Shown: positions 22,102 through 34,689, counted from the stretch's first letter. The stretch: 64,000 nt of DNA from Macrophomina tecta (GCA_024180945.1 JAKSGN010000038.1:1550001-1614000); one strand, 5' to 3'. Program-made: numbers and translations. Notes: generated by a model from the letters alone, not told the origin.

Positions 22102-23920
22102 GCGTCGCATGGGTTAAAGGGGCCTCTCGTTTTGCTGGTTGATTCGTGGACGTGGGTGGGGCCAGGAAGTCTGGCCGGCGCTGCCAACACGCTCCGGACA
22201 CACGCTCGTTCTCCGGCGCTTCAAGACTGCGCTCTCCTCGGCGCAAAGGATGTCGTTGCAGGCGGGACCAAGGGCCGTGGACGAGACAGGTGTGCCTTTC
22301 TGCGCGACGGTAGTTTTCATTCCACACGCGCATCGCCGGCACTGAGGGATTTTCTTTTCCCTGAGTGCGGGCATGCAAGCAGGATCCCGGCACGCACAGG
22401 CTGGTGTACGTAGTGAGCGAATGCACATGGCCGAGGCAGGCGAGCCTTTATGCGACTAAAGCTGTTGGCCCAGGGTAGAAATGCGGGGTAAGAGCGCATA
22501 ACTCATTGCATAGTGCTACCGCCTTTTTTTTTTTTTTTTTTGTAGACCGCTCAATCGTCTCTGCTTGTTGATTTCTCTGCGGCATGGCTTGGTATTCAAC
22601 GGCCAGGAGTGAATAGGTTGGCGCAAATCCGCAGACGATGTTTGGCGCGGCCGCCGGTCGGCCCTGGGACCAGGCGCAAATACCAAGCTCAAGGGAATCA
22701 GGTCTTTGCGAGCGATCCTTCCACACCTACACTGACGTCAGTGGTATGCATGCGAAATGAGACGCAAAGATCTCAAGAAGTAGATTCAGATGAAGTCGAA
22801 GCCTGTGCGGATTGAGGATTTGTTTAAAAAAAAGAACCAATTCGACGTGTTCGCTCGTCTTGAGGGATGGGCACCGCGGCGGCAGCTAGGTACATACTTT
22901 GCAGGTGGAACCTCGGCTCACTAACCATCGAAAGAGGTCGTTGCGGCCGACGTACGCACGCCTCCTGCACTCACGCCGAAAAACAGCACCAGAACTTAAG
23001 GAACGCAAAAGTCCATCCGAATGCGTTCCAAGCTTCGAGTTCATTTTCAATGAAGAATTGGAAAAAAAAAGAGGGGGGGAGGAGGGGAGAATGCAGAGCG
23101 GGCGCTGTGAGCGAAACTTATGGGCGCTGCTCCAGGAGGGAAACCCCGCAATGGTCTTTTCGGTGGATCTCTGCCTGCTTCACGCCTCGCCCGAGCGACC
23201 TGGCGATCGCTCGCATTCGAGCTCTGGCGTGCAATTTGCGACACGAGAATGATGGATTTCTGGTGATTCCCCAGGAGCAGCGACACGGTCCCCAAATAGG
23301 TGGCGAGGTAACTGCAAGTGAAAGAACTGCATCGCACGTCAGGCCACGCTGCGGATCAAGCAACAGCAGTGCTACCAGAGGATTATTAACTCTGCTGTGC
23401 AGCAGTGAAAGATGGCTTGCTGACCGCAGTGACACGGCGACCGGGAGGCCGACGTCGATGCACCGCCGGGTGGGAAGCACTTCGTCCAGAGCAAGTGTTA
23501 TGCTTGTTTCTTTGACAACTGCGTCCGCACAAAAGCTGCTCGTACCTTGGCAGACCACTTGAAACTCATGGACCAGATTTGTTACACGGACAGCCTGAGC
23601 GTGCTGATTGGACGAGACAAGTTTATCCGTAGGGAAAACAGCAACAATTTTTTAAAACGCGAAACATTTGCCTTGATAAACTGGGCGGGACGTCGAAAGA
23701 ACGCCTTCTCAGAACAGCAAACACTTGTATCATTTACTACCGCAAACCTAAGGCTGTCCATTAATGTTTTGAAGCTTCCCGCTAACTCTCCGGGTTTTAC
23801 TGTTCGTTTGAGGCCACCATATTAACTCCGTCTCGAATATCCGCTAATCCACCCCCGCCAACGTCCATCTTGCATCCCGCCAATCCTCGAAGCTTCCCCA
23901 AACGAAGTGAGACCTCCCAA
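22102..23920. other. Intergenic, nothing recognised
   Basis: About 1.8 kb of mixed composition with a T-run at 22526-22542 and an A/G-rich run at 23061-23090. Open frames on both strands lack recognisable domains or good splice context. Confidence 0.45.
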
Positions 23921-25039
23921 CTAATAACGCCCCCAGGCCTTATCATGGTCTTCTGCAAAGTCAGGGTCGACACCAGCCCAGAAATGGGGCTGATCCTCTG
24001 CGTCTGGGTGCGAGAGGTCGAACCGGATGCCCGATGTGGATCCGTGAACATACCTAATCTCAATTTAGCTAGTTTGATATGGAAAACCTCAAAACACCGC
24101 AACAGCCGACCTGTTGGAAACTTACCGCTCTTCTTCCATTCGCTCGGAGGGCTTTCTCGCGGGAGGGCATAGTTCTAAGATAGCCGTAATCCATGCTGCT
24201 ACGAAGGACATTCGGGTATCCTCTTCTACTTTGAGCTTGAGGAGCTTAAAGAGTTCAGGTCTTGTCTTCGCATTGTGTTCCCAGACTGTGCCGATGGCAC
24301 AGAAAGCATCATAGGAAAAGTTGAAGCTCCAATCGAAGATTCCGTTGGTCACCATTGCCACCCGGCATTTGTCGCAATGAAGCATCCGCATCACCTCATC
24401 TCTGACCTCTTGGCCCGCAACCTCGGAGGTCCCTATATACTCCTCACCGAGGGCTTCAAACCTGGCTGTATGAAGCTCGCAGTTATCCGTGTAGTTCTGA
24501 TCGACAGGGTCTTCCTCCTGAGTGGTGTAGAGCCGGGGTTGCAAGCAGAGGTGATCTCCCAGGAGACATGATTGGCATGTCGAAACAGGGAGAGGTACCT
24601 TGTGTTCCGTGGGGTTAAACGTTTCCTTCGCATGTCCGAATTCCGTGTGGGGCTCATGTGAGAAGCAAGATTCATGCCACCTGGCTGGACTGTCAGGACA
24701 AAGTTCGAGGATGCAGGTATAGCAGCGCCCGGTTCCCTGTTTTGCGGGGACAGGTAATTCAGTGGCGCGCCTCGATGGTGCGAAGCTTGAGCGACAATCC
24801 GCACAGCCCAAAACGGCGAATGTGTAGAGGCGGCGGGCTGACCTCTCAGCTGACGAGCCGTCCGCGCGTTCGAGAAGGCTTGCCAAAGCTATGTGCTCCT
24901 CACATTGGGGTGATAAGCAGTGTTTCGCGTCTTGAATGCAAGCCACGCAGACGAAGGCGTTGGTATCGTCGAAGCTGCACGGCATGCCCCGGAGCACGCA
25001 CTCCAGACATGATGGTTTGCTCTCGCTTTGGTGTGCCAT
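23921..25039 (-). CDS. Cysteine-rich protein of unknown function
   Basis: Minus-strand exons 25039-24126 and 24053-23921 give 348 residues. The first frame stops at a TAA that is part of a perfect GTAAGT donor. Splicing to an acceptor ATTAG 72 bases on continues with the acidic tail FDLSHPDAEDQPHFWAG and a TAG. Cysteines are spaced in pairs along the first 230 residues: CLECVLRGMPC, CVACIQDAKHC, CADC, CYTCILELC, CQSCLLGDHLC and, near 230, CDKCRVAM. The N-terminal CLECVLRGMPC is reminiscent of the cysteine-rich regions in fungal proteins that resemble zinc-cluster regulators, but the Zn2Cys6 spacing is not met. No signal peptide is visible. Function is unknown; a metal-binding scaffold is the likely fold class. 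Confidence 0.75.
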
Positions 25040-25826
25040 GCTGCTGCTGTGGTTATGAGAATATGTCCTTGACTGTGTTGTTTATGAGGCGCACCTTCTA
25101 TTAGTCAACGGCGACGGTTAGTCTGTAAATACAGGAAGCATGTCGTGCTCTATGACTAACCTGAATCAGAATGTCTCTTCACTTCATCGCAGCGCTGAGG
25201 CGTACGTGGGGAGGAAGGTCGGGGGCAGATGGTGTGAGCTGAAAGTGAAAGGAAACAGAGCCGGGTAATCGTGACTACATCACGCGGCTGCCGTATCCGT
25301 CAGACTCGGTCGGCGCCGTCCACGCTCCGTGCGCTTCCTTTTACTATTACGCCGCCGCCCCACCTTCTTCACCACCGCCAACCCTCCATCACCACGTACG
25401 CCTTAGCGCTGCGGCAATTGAAGAAACCCTCTAACTCAGATCAGTTATAAATACGACAGAAGCTTCCAAGCAGACTCTACACAGTCCATTTCCACGCAGT
25501 CCAGCTTCGGCCGTGGAGCACATCACGTTCGTGTTGCGTCCGCTCTCACTTCCAAACCTGAGCACCCAGATCCTTTCAAGCCTAGGTAAGCACCGCGCGC
25601 CCACACTATTGCCCAGACCACGCGCTTGCGAAGCTTCACCAGGGATCTGTCTGTCCAGATCTTCCGGCAGAGTCTGATTGATCGCTTCGAGAACCCAGCT
25701 GACAGCACGCAGGCCAAGCACGCCATCTAGCTGGCTAGCGATTCGAGGGTCGGACTATCCACTCATACCACGAGCCTCTGCACGAAGCTTCGCCTTACGT
25801 GAAGCTTCATCTAGCACTCACCGGCC
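25040..25826. other. Intergenic and leader of the SNF2 gene
   Basis: Divergent upstream region between the cysteine-rich gene and the SNF2 gene. It contains TATAAATA at 25446-25453 and four copies of the palindrome GAAGCTTC (25459, 25630, 25784, 25801) in the 370 bases before the SNF2 ATG. Confidence 0.55.
25446..25453 (+). promoter_or_regulatory. TATA box, probably of the SNF2 gene
   Basis: TATAAATA lies about 375 bases upstream of the ATG at 25827, implying a leader of roughly 340 bases. Confidence 0.4.
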
Positions 25827-28800
25827 ATGCCGAGAAAGGCTCAGTATCGGCTATTCCAAGACAAGCAGAAACTCATAGAGCTGCTTGGCTTCGACACCAA
25901 GGAAGCTTATGAGCAATGGACTAAGACAGACAGGCTCTTCCTTACCTTTTGGAATGATTTCAGGGAGAAATGGCTGCTACCCCAGCGCGAGAAGGCTCGG
26001 GAGGGAAACAAAAAGAAGCGTAGCAAGGATGCGACCCTTGAGGAAGTGAGCAGGCAAATCGTCTGCGGTGAAGCCAACGGCCGTAGACGCTACTCTAGGG
26101 ATTATCGGCACACCGACCCGGAGAAGGAGGGATGGACCGGTAAAGACTGGCTCGCTTGGCTCCTTCACCAGCTTGTCACCAGCAACACCGATGATTTGGA
26201 CGGACTGTTCTACAGGAAAAATCTCTCCCTAGAAGAGCGCGAGAGACAGATGTGGCAGGTCATACAACGCTTTCTTGCCGACACGTCGAATTCGAGGAAG
26301 ACGCGCTCTGGAAAAAAGGCCGAAGGCTCTTCAGCTGCTGAGTCGTCCTCTCCGGCACCGGCACCCACAAGTACAACTACAGCACCAGCCAGACCCGACA
26401 TCAAGTCACAGTGCGGTGGCGAAGTCGATGTGTTTTGGCAGAACATCCCGAAAGAGTTGAGGAAAACCCACCCTATCCTTGTGGAAGTTCAGGGATTTGC
26501 GGAGAAGAATTGGGACGCGTTCATACAGGAGCTGAGCGATAATTTCAACCTCGACCACGTTAAGCTTCGCGTAGACACCGTCAATATCGCTGATACGGTA
26601 CTCGAGGACATCCCACCCGCCGATGATGACCGGTCATTCAATACGGTCAACGAAGAGACATTCGAGTATCTGGTAGAATACTGTTTGAGACAAGATCGAG
26701 CAGTATCCTTATATATAACCACTGCTCAGCAGATTGAGTCTCTGGTGACTGATCTCGGCAGATCAGCGACTCTGTCGAATTCGGAAGCATATCGGACAAT
26801 GGTTGAGGAGATGCATCAGGGCGAAAAGAATGAGGACGACCGATTCTGGAAGTGGGCTCGGCTTCGGGGTGCCAAGGGTACGACTAGCATCTCGTCCCAA
26901 ACTTTGGAGAATGTGGAGATCGATTCCCTAGAGATGGGACTACAGGTAAGCATAGTATTTTCAGGGCAGGTATTTGAAGACTCAAGATAGCTAACTGACT
27001 ACTGCGCTAGTGGCTCCAATTCCTCGCTAGCAACCACGACGACGAAGATAGCGAGTCTAACACAGGCAACGATACAGTTTCCTCTGAGGTTAAAGACCTC
27101 ACAGAAGAGCAAGTAGACACCCACAAGAAGCTCGAGACTTATCTCAGCAACCTGGAGTACGAGCGCCAGGGAAATAGGGAATGCTGCGAGGCACTTGGCA
27201 TCGAAAATCCGCAAATCCCTTGTCTTAAGAATATGCGCCTGAGTGTTGTGCTCAAGCCTTGGCAGACGGTCGGCATCAAGGCTCTGGTGGACTTAGAAGA
27301 CGGAGAGATGAATGGTGGCGTTTTGGCGGACCTTGTTGGCCTTGGTAAGACGTGGGAGGTAACTGGGCTGCTGCAATACGTAAGTTGATACCGAGGATCA
27401 GATATAGCTTCGCGACTGACTCCCACAGCGCCTCAACCAGCGTATCGAGAAGATCGAGAAGGGCGAAGACGTTCCCATGGCGAAGCCCACGTTGCTGGTA
27501 TGCCCAGCGAATCTAATTGGCCAATGGGCGGAGGAGATCGGACGCATCTCCGGAAGCTTCGATGTCAGGATCTATCATGGTGGAAGACTCACCATCGACC
27601 AAGATGCTCCGCACTCGAAGATAAGTAAAGTTCTCAGGAAAGATGACAAGCTTTTCGACGGCTCCGAGGAAAATTCGAAGGCTATCATTATAACCTCTTA
27701 CAAAACATTCTTGAAACGCCACGGTCCCAACGCGTACAAGAATTATTTGGTTAAAAAGCTCGTCAATGAAGGCCTCTCGAGGAAGGATGCTAAGGCTCGG
27801 GTCGATGAAGAGTTCACCGGATCTCCCGATACAGAGTGGGATCAGAATTTGGACGGATGTTTTGAGAGAGTTGTCCTCGACGAAGGCCACGAGATCCGGA
27901 ATTCCGACACCCAGACCTGGAAGTCAATCCGCTGGCTCCACGCCAAGTATCACGTAATTGCGACCGCCACGCCTTTGATCGACAGTGTGAAAGACTTCTC
28001 GGGCATTCTGGGCATGTTGCAGTCACGCGACGATCTCTGGACTGAAAATTCCCTCCAGAACCTCGGCGCCTTCGAACTGGTTCCAAAGATTGACCCATCC
28101 TTGCCTGCGCAAGAGAGGGAACGGGCAACCTTTAGTCGCGATGAGTACCTCACCAGATTCGATCCCTGGGATTACGTGGACGAGCATCCTGTCAGCATAC
28201 TACGGCTCACAAAAGAGTCTTATATCGAGCACGTCGCGAAGCTACGCGCTTCAAATCATGAGCGCGGCCGTAGGGCTTGGGAAGTCTTCAAGTCTTGCAT
28301 GCTAAGGCGGACCTACAACTCGTGTATCGATGGGACACGCATCAGTGATGACATGCCTGTTGTACAACACAACATAATTGAGTGTCGGCTTAGTGACGAG
28401 GAGTTTCCTCGCTACAAGGAAATTTTCCGCGAGTGCATGTCGAAGCTGCACAGGAAACGAAAAGACGATGTGGTCCTCGACACGAACGTCTACCGCCAGC
28501 TTCTTCTCGTCGGAACATGGCTTAACTGTGAGCATATACTTGACTACAAGGTCAATAAGCTCAGAGAATTCAGAAAGGCAAATAGGAGCGCCTATGATAT
28601 TCTGAAAGACGTCCAATCAAAGCAGAAGAGTCGGCGTTTTCCTCCACATCTGACTTTGCAATTGCCAGAACCGAATGACAAGGAGGGAATCTTAAAGGCG
28701 TTCTGCACAGGCAGCCCGAAGCTTCGCGCCCTCGCGGAGCTAATTGCCGATCTAGTCCTGATGAGGAAAGAAAAGGTCGTGGTCTGGTGTACTCTCCCAG

Positions 28801-29408
28801 CCCAACAGTTGATAATCGAAAAGTTTCTGAGGGAAGCCGGAATTGACGCCCGAGCTTACCACGCAGGCCTGAACTTGGATGAACGGATACGACTGACGAA
28901 GTCATTCAACACAAGTGGCGGGGTGGTCGTCTTAATAGGCGGCTACTTCATGTCAGTAACAGGAAGCAACTGGCAGTTTTTCTGCCGTGACGCAATCATG
29001 TTCGACGAAGCGCCCTCCAAGGGCGTTGATGATCAAGCCCTGGGCCGAATTCGACGCGTCGGCCAGCGAAGCTACGTCAGGGTATACCGCCTGTACATGC
29101 TCGAGTCGTTTGATGAACACCTTCGATCACGTCTGATTGTAAAGGCTTTGCCGGGACTCATGACAGAGCTTAATATGGACATATTCGGCGTTGGAGAGAA
29201 CGGAGACGAAGGGGACGAGGTCATGCTCGGAGATTACGTCCTTGAAGATGGAAAGTTGGTTTCTCTGGATGACTTGCCTTGCAACGAGCGCGATTATGCT
29301 GATGTTCTTCCGGCTGATGAGCTTCTTATGCTTATCCAGAAGTCCCTCCGCGGCGATGAGTTGAAACTGAGTGCCGGAGACAAGATGGCATTGGCGAAGT
29401 CTCGTTAA
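25827..29408 (+). CDS. SNF2-family DNA-dependent ATPase/helicase
   Basis: Exons 25827-26945, 27011-27379 and 27429-29408 give 1,155 residues. Both introns have GTAAG donors, a CTGAC-type branch and a good acceptor. The first ~480 residues are unfamiliar: a basic, charged N-terminus, a Ser/Ala/Pro-rich linker near 170-190 and an acidic segment. The SNF2 core follows: motif I ADLVGLGKTWEV (the usual DEMGLGKT is altered), Ia LLVCPANLIGQW, II VVLDEGHEIRN, III ATATPLIDS. In the second lobe are KVVVWCTLPAQQ, AYHAGLNLDER and, as motif VI, QALGRIRRVGQRSYVRVYRL. Such enzymes translocate on DNA and remodel chromatin or act in repair. This one lacks the RING finger of Rad5/Rad16 and any bromo- or chromodomain that I can see. 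It may be lineage-specific. Confidence 0.9.
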
Positions 29409-29893
29409 GGCATCAACTTCTAGGCTGAAGCTTTCGTGGGCCGTAGGACCGAAGTCTCTGGCATTCCATCACTGTTCTTTCGCCAGAGAAGCCTCGAGAA
29501 CAGTACAGGCTATGAAAAGGGGATGAAGGGTAATTTCTCACCGTAGACCCACGTGCTGATAAAAATGACGGTAACCTTTCCAAGATCCCAGGTAAAGGGT
29601 AGGATGGGATGCGTTAAGATCACCTTGCAAGTGCGGGTTATAGATAGGTCTATCCTGATATGCCCATTCATTCCATTCAACGTGAGCTCAAATTGACGTG
29701 ATTGATTTCTCGACAACAATGCTTATAAATAATTCAAACAAAACTAATTTACATCTACAAGAATGCTCCACGGAAAGTGGACGAAGACACCGTGCCTTTT
29801 CCTTGGCTACTGGCTCTAGTTTAAGACAGAGCACCTTGACCCAGAGCATGAAAATGCACCGCCAACTCCGTAAGGCGCCGAAGTCACGCAATC
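29409..29893. other. Intergenic, nothing recognised
   Basis: 3' flank of the SNF2 gene before the decayed copy that follows. No feature is supported. Confidence 0.4.
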
Positions 29894-30440
29894 ATGAATG
29901 AGCTTAATGCAGTAAGCAAGCGGACGTGTAAGAGGGTGACTTTAACCAGCCGTACTTTCGAGTATCATAAGGACGAAGAAATAGTCAAAGAGTTCGGCAA
30001 GAATATTCAGAAGAAGGTTTTTGGTCTGCCTGATATCAAGCTCCAATCAATGGGCGCATGGGAGTGATTCGCCAATTTTGTGGAAAAGGCTGCAAAGCCG
30101 AAGAGTATGCGTGCCCCGGACTGAACAGGATGTGGAGAGCTGAAGCGGTCATCCAGAGATCGAGGACTGCTATATGTCAGCCACAGGCACCCGCAGCCAC
30201 AGGCACGCAATCAGCACTTTCGTTGCTGCAACGCCATCGTGTTCGACGAGATGCCCTCCAAAGGTGTTGACGGCCAGGCTTAGGACTGGATTTGACGCGT
30301 CGGTCAGGAAAATATGTCCGGGTTTACCGGCTGTGCATGCCAGAGTCATTCAATTCAAAGCTGAAATTCTGTGTGATCTTAGGTACTCTATTGGGCCTCA
30401 TAACCGCAGGGCGTTGGGGAATATTTTGTGCTTTTAGGTT
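29894..30440 (+). pseudogene. Decayed fragments including a SNF2-like helicase relic
   Basis: From about 30236 the sequence reads FDEMPSKGVDGQA, a stop, then a VGQ- and VRVYRLCMPESF-like stretch, which matches motif VI of the intact SNF2 gene (FDEAPSKGVDDQA and VGQRSYVRVYRLYMLESF). Similarity starts a little earlier with a YMSATG-like segment. Upstream, from the ATG at 29894, a different coding-like frame encodes RTFEYHKDEEIVKEFGKNIQ and continues through TGA codons into FANFVEKAAKPKSMRAPD. In-frame stops and frame changes show that this is not functional. Its source is a paralogue of the neighbouring gene rather than an exact tandem copy. Confidence 0.65.
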
Positions 30441-32008
30441 CTGTTTTGAGTTTTGGTGTTGGCCGAACATATTTCTCGGTGATTTTACCGTAGTTCGGAA
30501 AGTTAACCGATCACCCTGCACTCATCTGATAACGCTCTGAGTCCTGCCGAGCGTTAGCGGCGCAAGACACCAAATATTCAAGCGCCCAGAGTGAACAGCG
30601 CGGCATGGTAAAATTTGGTACTTGCATAGTTCGCCATTTTTTGAGGTATTCGGCGATGGAGTAGATAGAGATGAGGCCGATGAGATCACGCTTGGAAAGC
30701 AGGTTCTGAGAGACGGAGAGCTGGCGAGTTAATGAACCGAATACATCCGTAGTTAATTTTTTTTTTTTTTTCATCAAATGCGCCTTGCCGGACCAAACGC
30801 AGATAAGATATGGCATATTTGTAGTGATATATACTCGTCAGGTTATTAGAAATTCCAGATCTCTCGCACAAGTAGGAAATTGGAAGTGCTTCCAAAAAGT
30901 TGTAGGGAGTCAAAGTGTGATCTCCGGGTCAATGAGTTCGGATTTAGCCGAAAAGACTAGAGAACCGGTTGTCTTGTTGGAGCCGATGCGGGGTGAGGGG
31001 ACTGTCCCAGCTTCCACAACACCATGGCGGGCCGAGCTGCGTGTCTCAGTGCCATCTACCACACCTGACGTTCGCCAAGAGCCTCAATCAGCATGCCTGG
31101 CACTTTAAGCTTGAAATCAAGCTCATCTTGGTGTGCAGCTGGGCACGCAGCATGACCAGTGCCATCCAAACTCCCTCAACAACCCAACGGCCAGACTTAG
31201 TCGCTCGTGCGGCTGCATGCAGTAGCAATAATGGCGGAAATGGGCGATAATGCTCGAGAGCAGCCGCAATGCCGCTCATAATACCGTGCCGCCACATGAC
31301 ACGAGACTACAAGCCGGTTGAGAGGCGCGGCACGGCAAGCTTCTGGCGGCGCCGCACTGCATAAACTGCGCATAAAGAGTGCATAAACTGCATCAACCGC
31401 CAAGTAACATCGGCTTCGGCTTCTCGACTTCCACGCCTCATATCTTCTCTAGCCACTCTGGCGCATTCAAGGAGTTTAAAAGCAAGAGCGATGGCCGAAT
31501 GCCTACCGGTCTGGCTCGGTTCCCTTTTCGTGAAGCGTGCAATACCTGTCCAATTTTCTTTCCTTCTCGTCCTTTGTTGACCACGTCAAGACCGTAACTG
31601 TGTGCTGCTGTTCGGATCTGCCGATCATCGTGCTCCTGCGCTGGGAAACGCGCTACCCCAGATCGGCACAGCCGCCCACCGACTGAAGCGGACCCTGTGA
31701 GTAGCCCTCATCCCCTGTTTGTCAGTACTCGCAGTGGTCTTCTCTCTGGCTTTCTCCGGTTCGATCAATGCTTCCTGATGCGTGGGTTTACTTAAGAATA
31801 CCATCTCTTTCTGTATTAGACGGATCAAGATACATGGACTTCCGCGCACCATGGTGTCCTACATTCATTTTACCATATCGAGTCCAGCCAGGTTCTCCTA
31901 CTAATTATTTGCTATTCAAAGACCAGCTCTGATCGCATCCCTAACTCGCAACCCGAGGGCAATCCTCTACCGTCCACAGCCAGCCCATTTTCTGGCCGAC
32001 TCGCGGTA
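30441..32008. other. Intergenic and leader of the MFS gene
   Basis: Contains a T-run at 30757-30771 and otherwise unremarkable sequence. The last 300 bases before 32009 are pyrimidine-rich and probably leader. No gene is supported. Confidence 0.4.
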
Positions 32009-33963
32009 ATGGACCCGGAAGAACAGGTCAGTCCTACTACCGAGTTTAAAGCAAATACTGTCGCTTCCGTCAAAGCTGCAGGTACAGACTTGGAGAAGGG
32101 CATTGTCGGAGGGACAGGAGGCGAAGGCACAAGCAGAGCACCAAGCACATCCATCAGCGAAGCTGTGGACGGGGAACCGCAACACGACCAGGAGCAGTGG
32201 AAGCAACCCGAGGATGACCCCAATCTTGTGTGGTGGGATTGCGATGATGACCCGGAGAACCCAATGAATTGGACCTCCAAAAAGAAGTGGGCAAATCTGG
32301 CACTGCTTTCTCTTGTCACCTTGATCACGTAAGACCATGAATTGGTTCTCATCAGCAGAATGTGGCCGGTGTTGTGAAGCGATTGCTAACGCCAGGTGCC
32401 ACAGCCCTCTCGCCTCCTCAATGTTTGCCCCTGGCGTGCCTCAAGTGTTGCGCGCCTTTCACACTTCGAACAACTTGGTGGCTTCCTTTGTCGTCAGTGT
32501 TTACATCCTCGGGTTTGCTATAGGTCCTCGTAAGGCTCTCCCTACTGCATCAGAGGCGTAACAGTAACTGACCCCATTTCCAGTCATCATTGCTCCACTA
32601 AGTGAAATGTATGGTCGTGTTCCCATGTATCACGCGGGCAACGTCGGCTTTATCATCTTTACTATTGCCTGTGCCGTCTCCAATAGCCTGGGCATGCTGA
32701 TTGCATTTCGCTTTCTGGCAGGTTGCTTCGGTGCCGTGTGTATTACCATCGGTGCTGGTACGATCGCCGATGTGATGCCTGTAGAGAAGCGTGGAGCTGC
32801 CATGGCCATCTACGCAATGGGTCCTTTGCTCGGACCTGTCATTGGCCCCGTTTGTGGCGGGTTTTTGGTGGAAGCAAAGGGATGGCGGTGGTTAGTATCA
32901 CTGCGCGCCGGTTGGAATAATCAACATGCTTACTTTCCTTAACAGGGTATTCTGGCTACTAGCTATCGTTGTAAGTGCCGGTCCAAGATTAATGCCCCAC
33001 CCCTTATCACCAACACACTTTTCTTCTCCTTTTAGACATACTGACTCCTCCAGTCCGGCGCCGTTACAATCGCCTGCTTGATCTTCCTCCGCGAGACCTT
33101 TGCCCCCGTCCTCCTCGCCCGCAAGACCAACCGCCTAATCAAGCAAACCGGCAACCCTAACCTCCGCAGCAAGCTCGACACCGGCGTCCCTCACCGCGAA
33201 CTCCTCCTCCGCGCCGTCATCCGTCCGACTAAGATGCTCTTTCTGTCGCCAATCGTCGGCCTCATGTCGCTTTATGTAGCCGTCGTCTACGGAATCCTAT
33301 ACCTACTCTTCACAACCTTCACATTCGTCTTCGAAGGACAGTACGGATTCAGCAGCGGCACCGTCGGCCTGACCTACATCGGCATCGGCATCGGCATGAT
33401 CTTGGGCCTCTGCCTCGTCGGCAAGCTGAGCGACGCCACCTTGCGTCGCGTCAAGGCCGGCGGTGCGGAGATCAAGCCTGAGCACCGCCTGCCCTTCATC
33501 CTGACAGGTCCTCCCGCGTGCTGCATACCGGCGGGCCTGTTAATTTACGGCTGGACGACACAGTACCATGAGCATTGGGCCATTGCCTTGTTTGGGACGT
33601 TGCTGATTGGCTTCGGGTTGCTGGCTTGTATGGTGCGTTGAAGCTCCCTGCTCCCACCTCTTTGTACTTCGTGCACAATGAGCTTATGCTGACTTCTCCC
33701 TGCAGATGTGCGTCCAAACTTACCTTGTGGATGCCTATACCAAGTATGCCGCCTCTGCAATGGCGGCAAATGCGGTGCTGCGCTCCATATTCGGTGCGCT
33801 GTTGCCCCTGGCCGGCCTCGATATGTACGATGCCCTCGGCCTAGGATGGGGTAATAGCCTAGTAGCTTTTCTTGCACTCGCGCTTATTCCAGTGCCTATT
33901 ATTTTTAGGATATATGGAGAGCAAATCCGGTATAGTAAGATAGGACAGGTAAAACTTAATTAA
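32009..33963 (+). CDS. Major facilitator superfamily transporter (DHA1-like drug:H+ antiporter)
   Basis: Six exons (32009-32328, 32405-32529, 32584-32890, 32946-32970, 33054-33632, 33706-33963) give 537 residues; exon 4 is only 25 bases. An ~85-residue hydrophilic N-terminus with DPENPMNW, typical of fungal drug:H+ antiporters, precedes twelve predicted membrane segments. Landmarks are [17 protein letters not shown] (the G-D/E-R-xGRR-like loop 2-3 motif), [15 protein letters not shown] (the antiporter motif C region of helix 5) and [13 protein letters not shown]. It probably exports small toxic or secondary compounds at the plasma membrane; the substrate is unknown. The last exon ends with the stop TAA at 33961-33963, exactly where the AT-rich repeat block starts, and its last codons are AT-rich. 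Confidence 0.9.
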
Positions 33964-34194
33964 AAAGCTAAATTTTATTTTATTTAACACGCTTATAAAT
34001 CTATAAAACTACTATTTTAGTAATTATTTTATAGTAAATATTAGATTTCTTAAATTCTACACCTATTTCTTATAGTAAATTACTAAAGTATTAAATAGTA
34101 TATTAATAAAATATTATATTTTTCGAAAATAATTACTAAGATAGTAAAGGAATTACTAAAATATTAGATATATATAATTCTTATAATAAACTAG

Positions 34195-34560
34195 GAACTA
34201 AAAACCCTAGCTTAAGCTTAAACCTACTCCTAAACACCGAATATAGCCTAGAACCTACCCTAGACTACCTTAAACAAACATGGATTTCCATGCGGAAATA
34301 GATCCTAGGACTCCCTATAGCGGAAGACTAAAAATATAGATACGCGTCGCTCCTTACCTATTTCTACTATTTTACTATTTTACTAAATTTCTACTATACT
34401 ACCTTTATTTCCTTTGTTTTGCTACGCCCCTTGGCCTACGCCACGCTATTTTACTAAAATACTAATGTACCCTAAAACTAACTCTATATAGATTGCCCTA
34501 GGCCGTCTATAATAGTTACTGACTCTACGCAGATATTAAATAATAATAATAATTCTTATT
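34195..34560 (+). repeat. LINE 3'-end fragment, plus orientation
   Basis: An inverted copy of the LINE 3' end at 36830-37195. It shares CTAGGCCGTCTATAATAG-like and TTTGTTTTGCTACG-like segments and ends in a run of TAA/TAAT units at about 34541-34560, the usual LINE tail. Confidence 0.8.
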
Positions 34561-34689
34561 ATATATAGTAGGTTTTTAGTATTATATATAAATTTTATTT
34601 ATATAATATACTTATAAATCTATAAAACCTACTATCTTAGTAATTATTTTATAATAAATATTATTTTAATAAATAATTATTTACTTTTT

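Noticed and set aside
22526..22542. T-run as sign of a retroposed gene or Pol III terminator
   Set aside because: No tRNA or SINE sequence precedes it, no target duplication is visible, and similar homopolymers occur at several unrelated places in the window.
10652..29408. A restriction-like or prokaryotic-style defence operon built from the helicase and SNF2 genes
   Set aside because: The genes have eukaryotic introns, separate promoters and different strands in between; no nuclease or methyltransferase partner is present.
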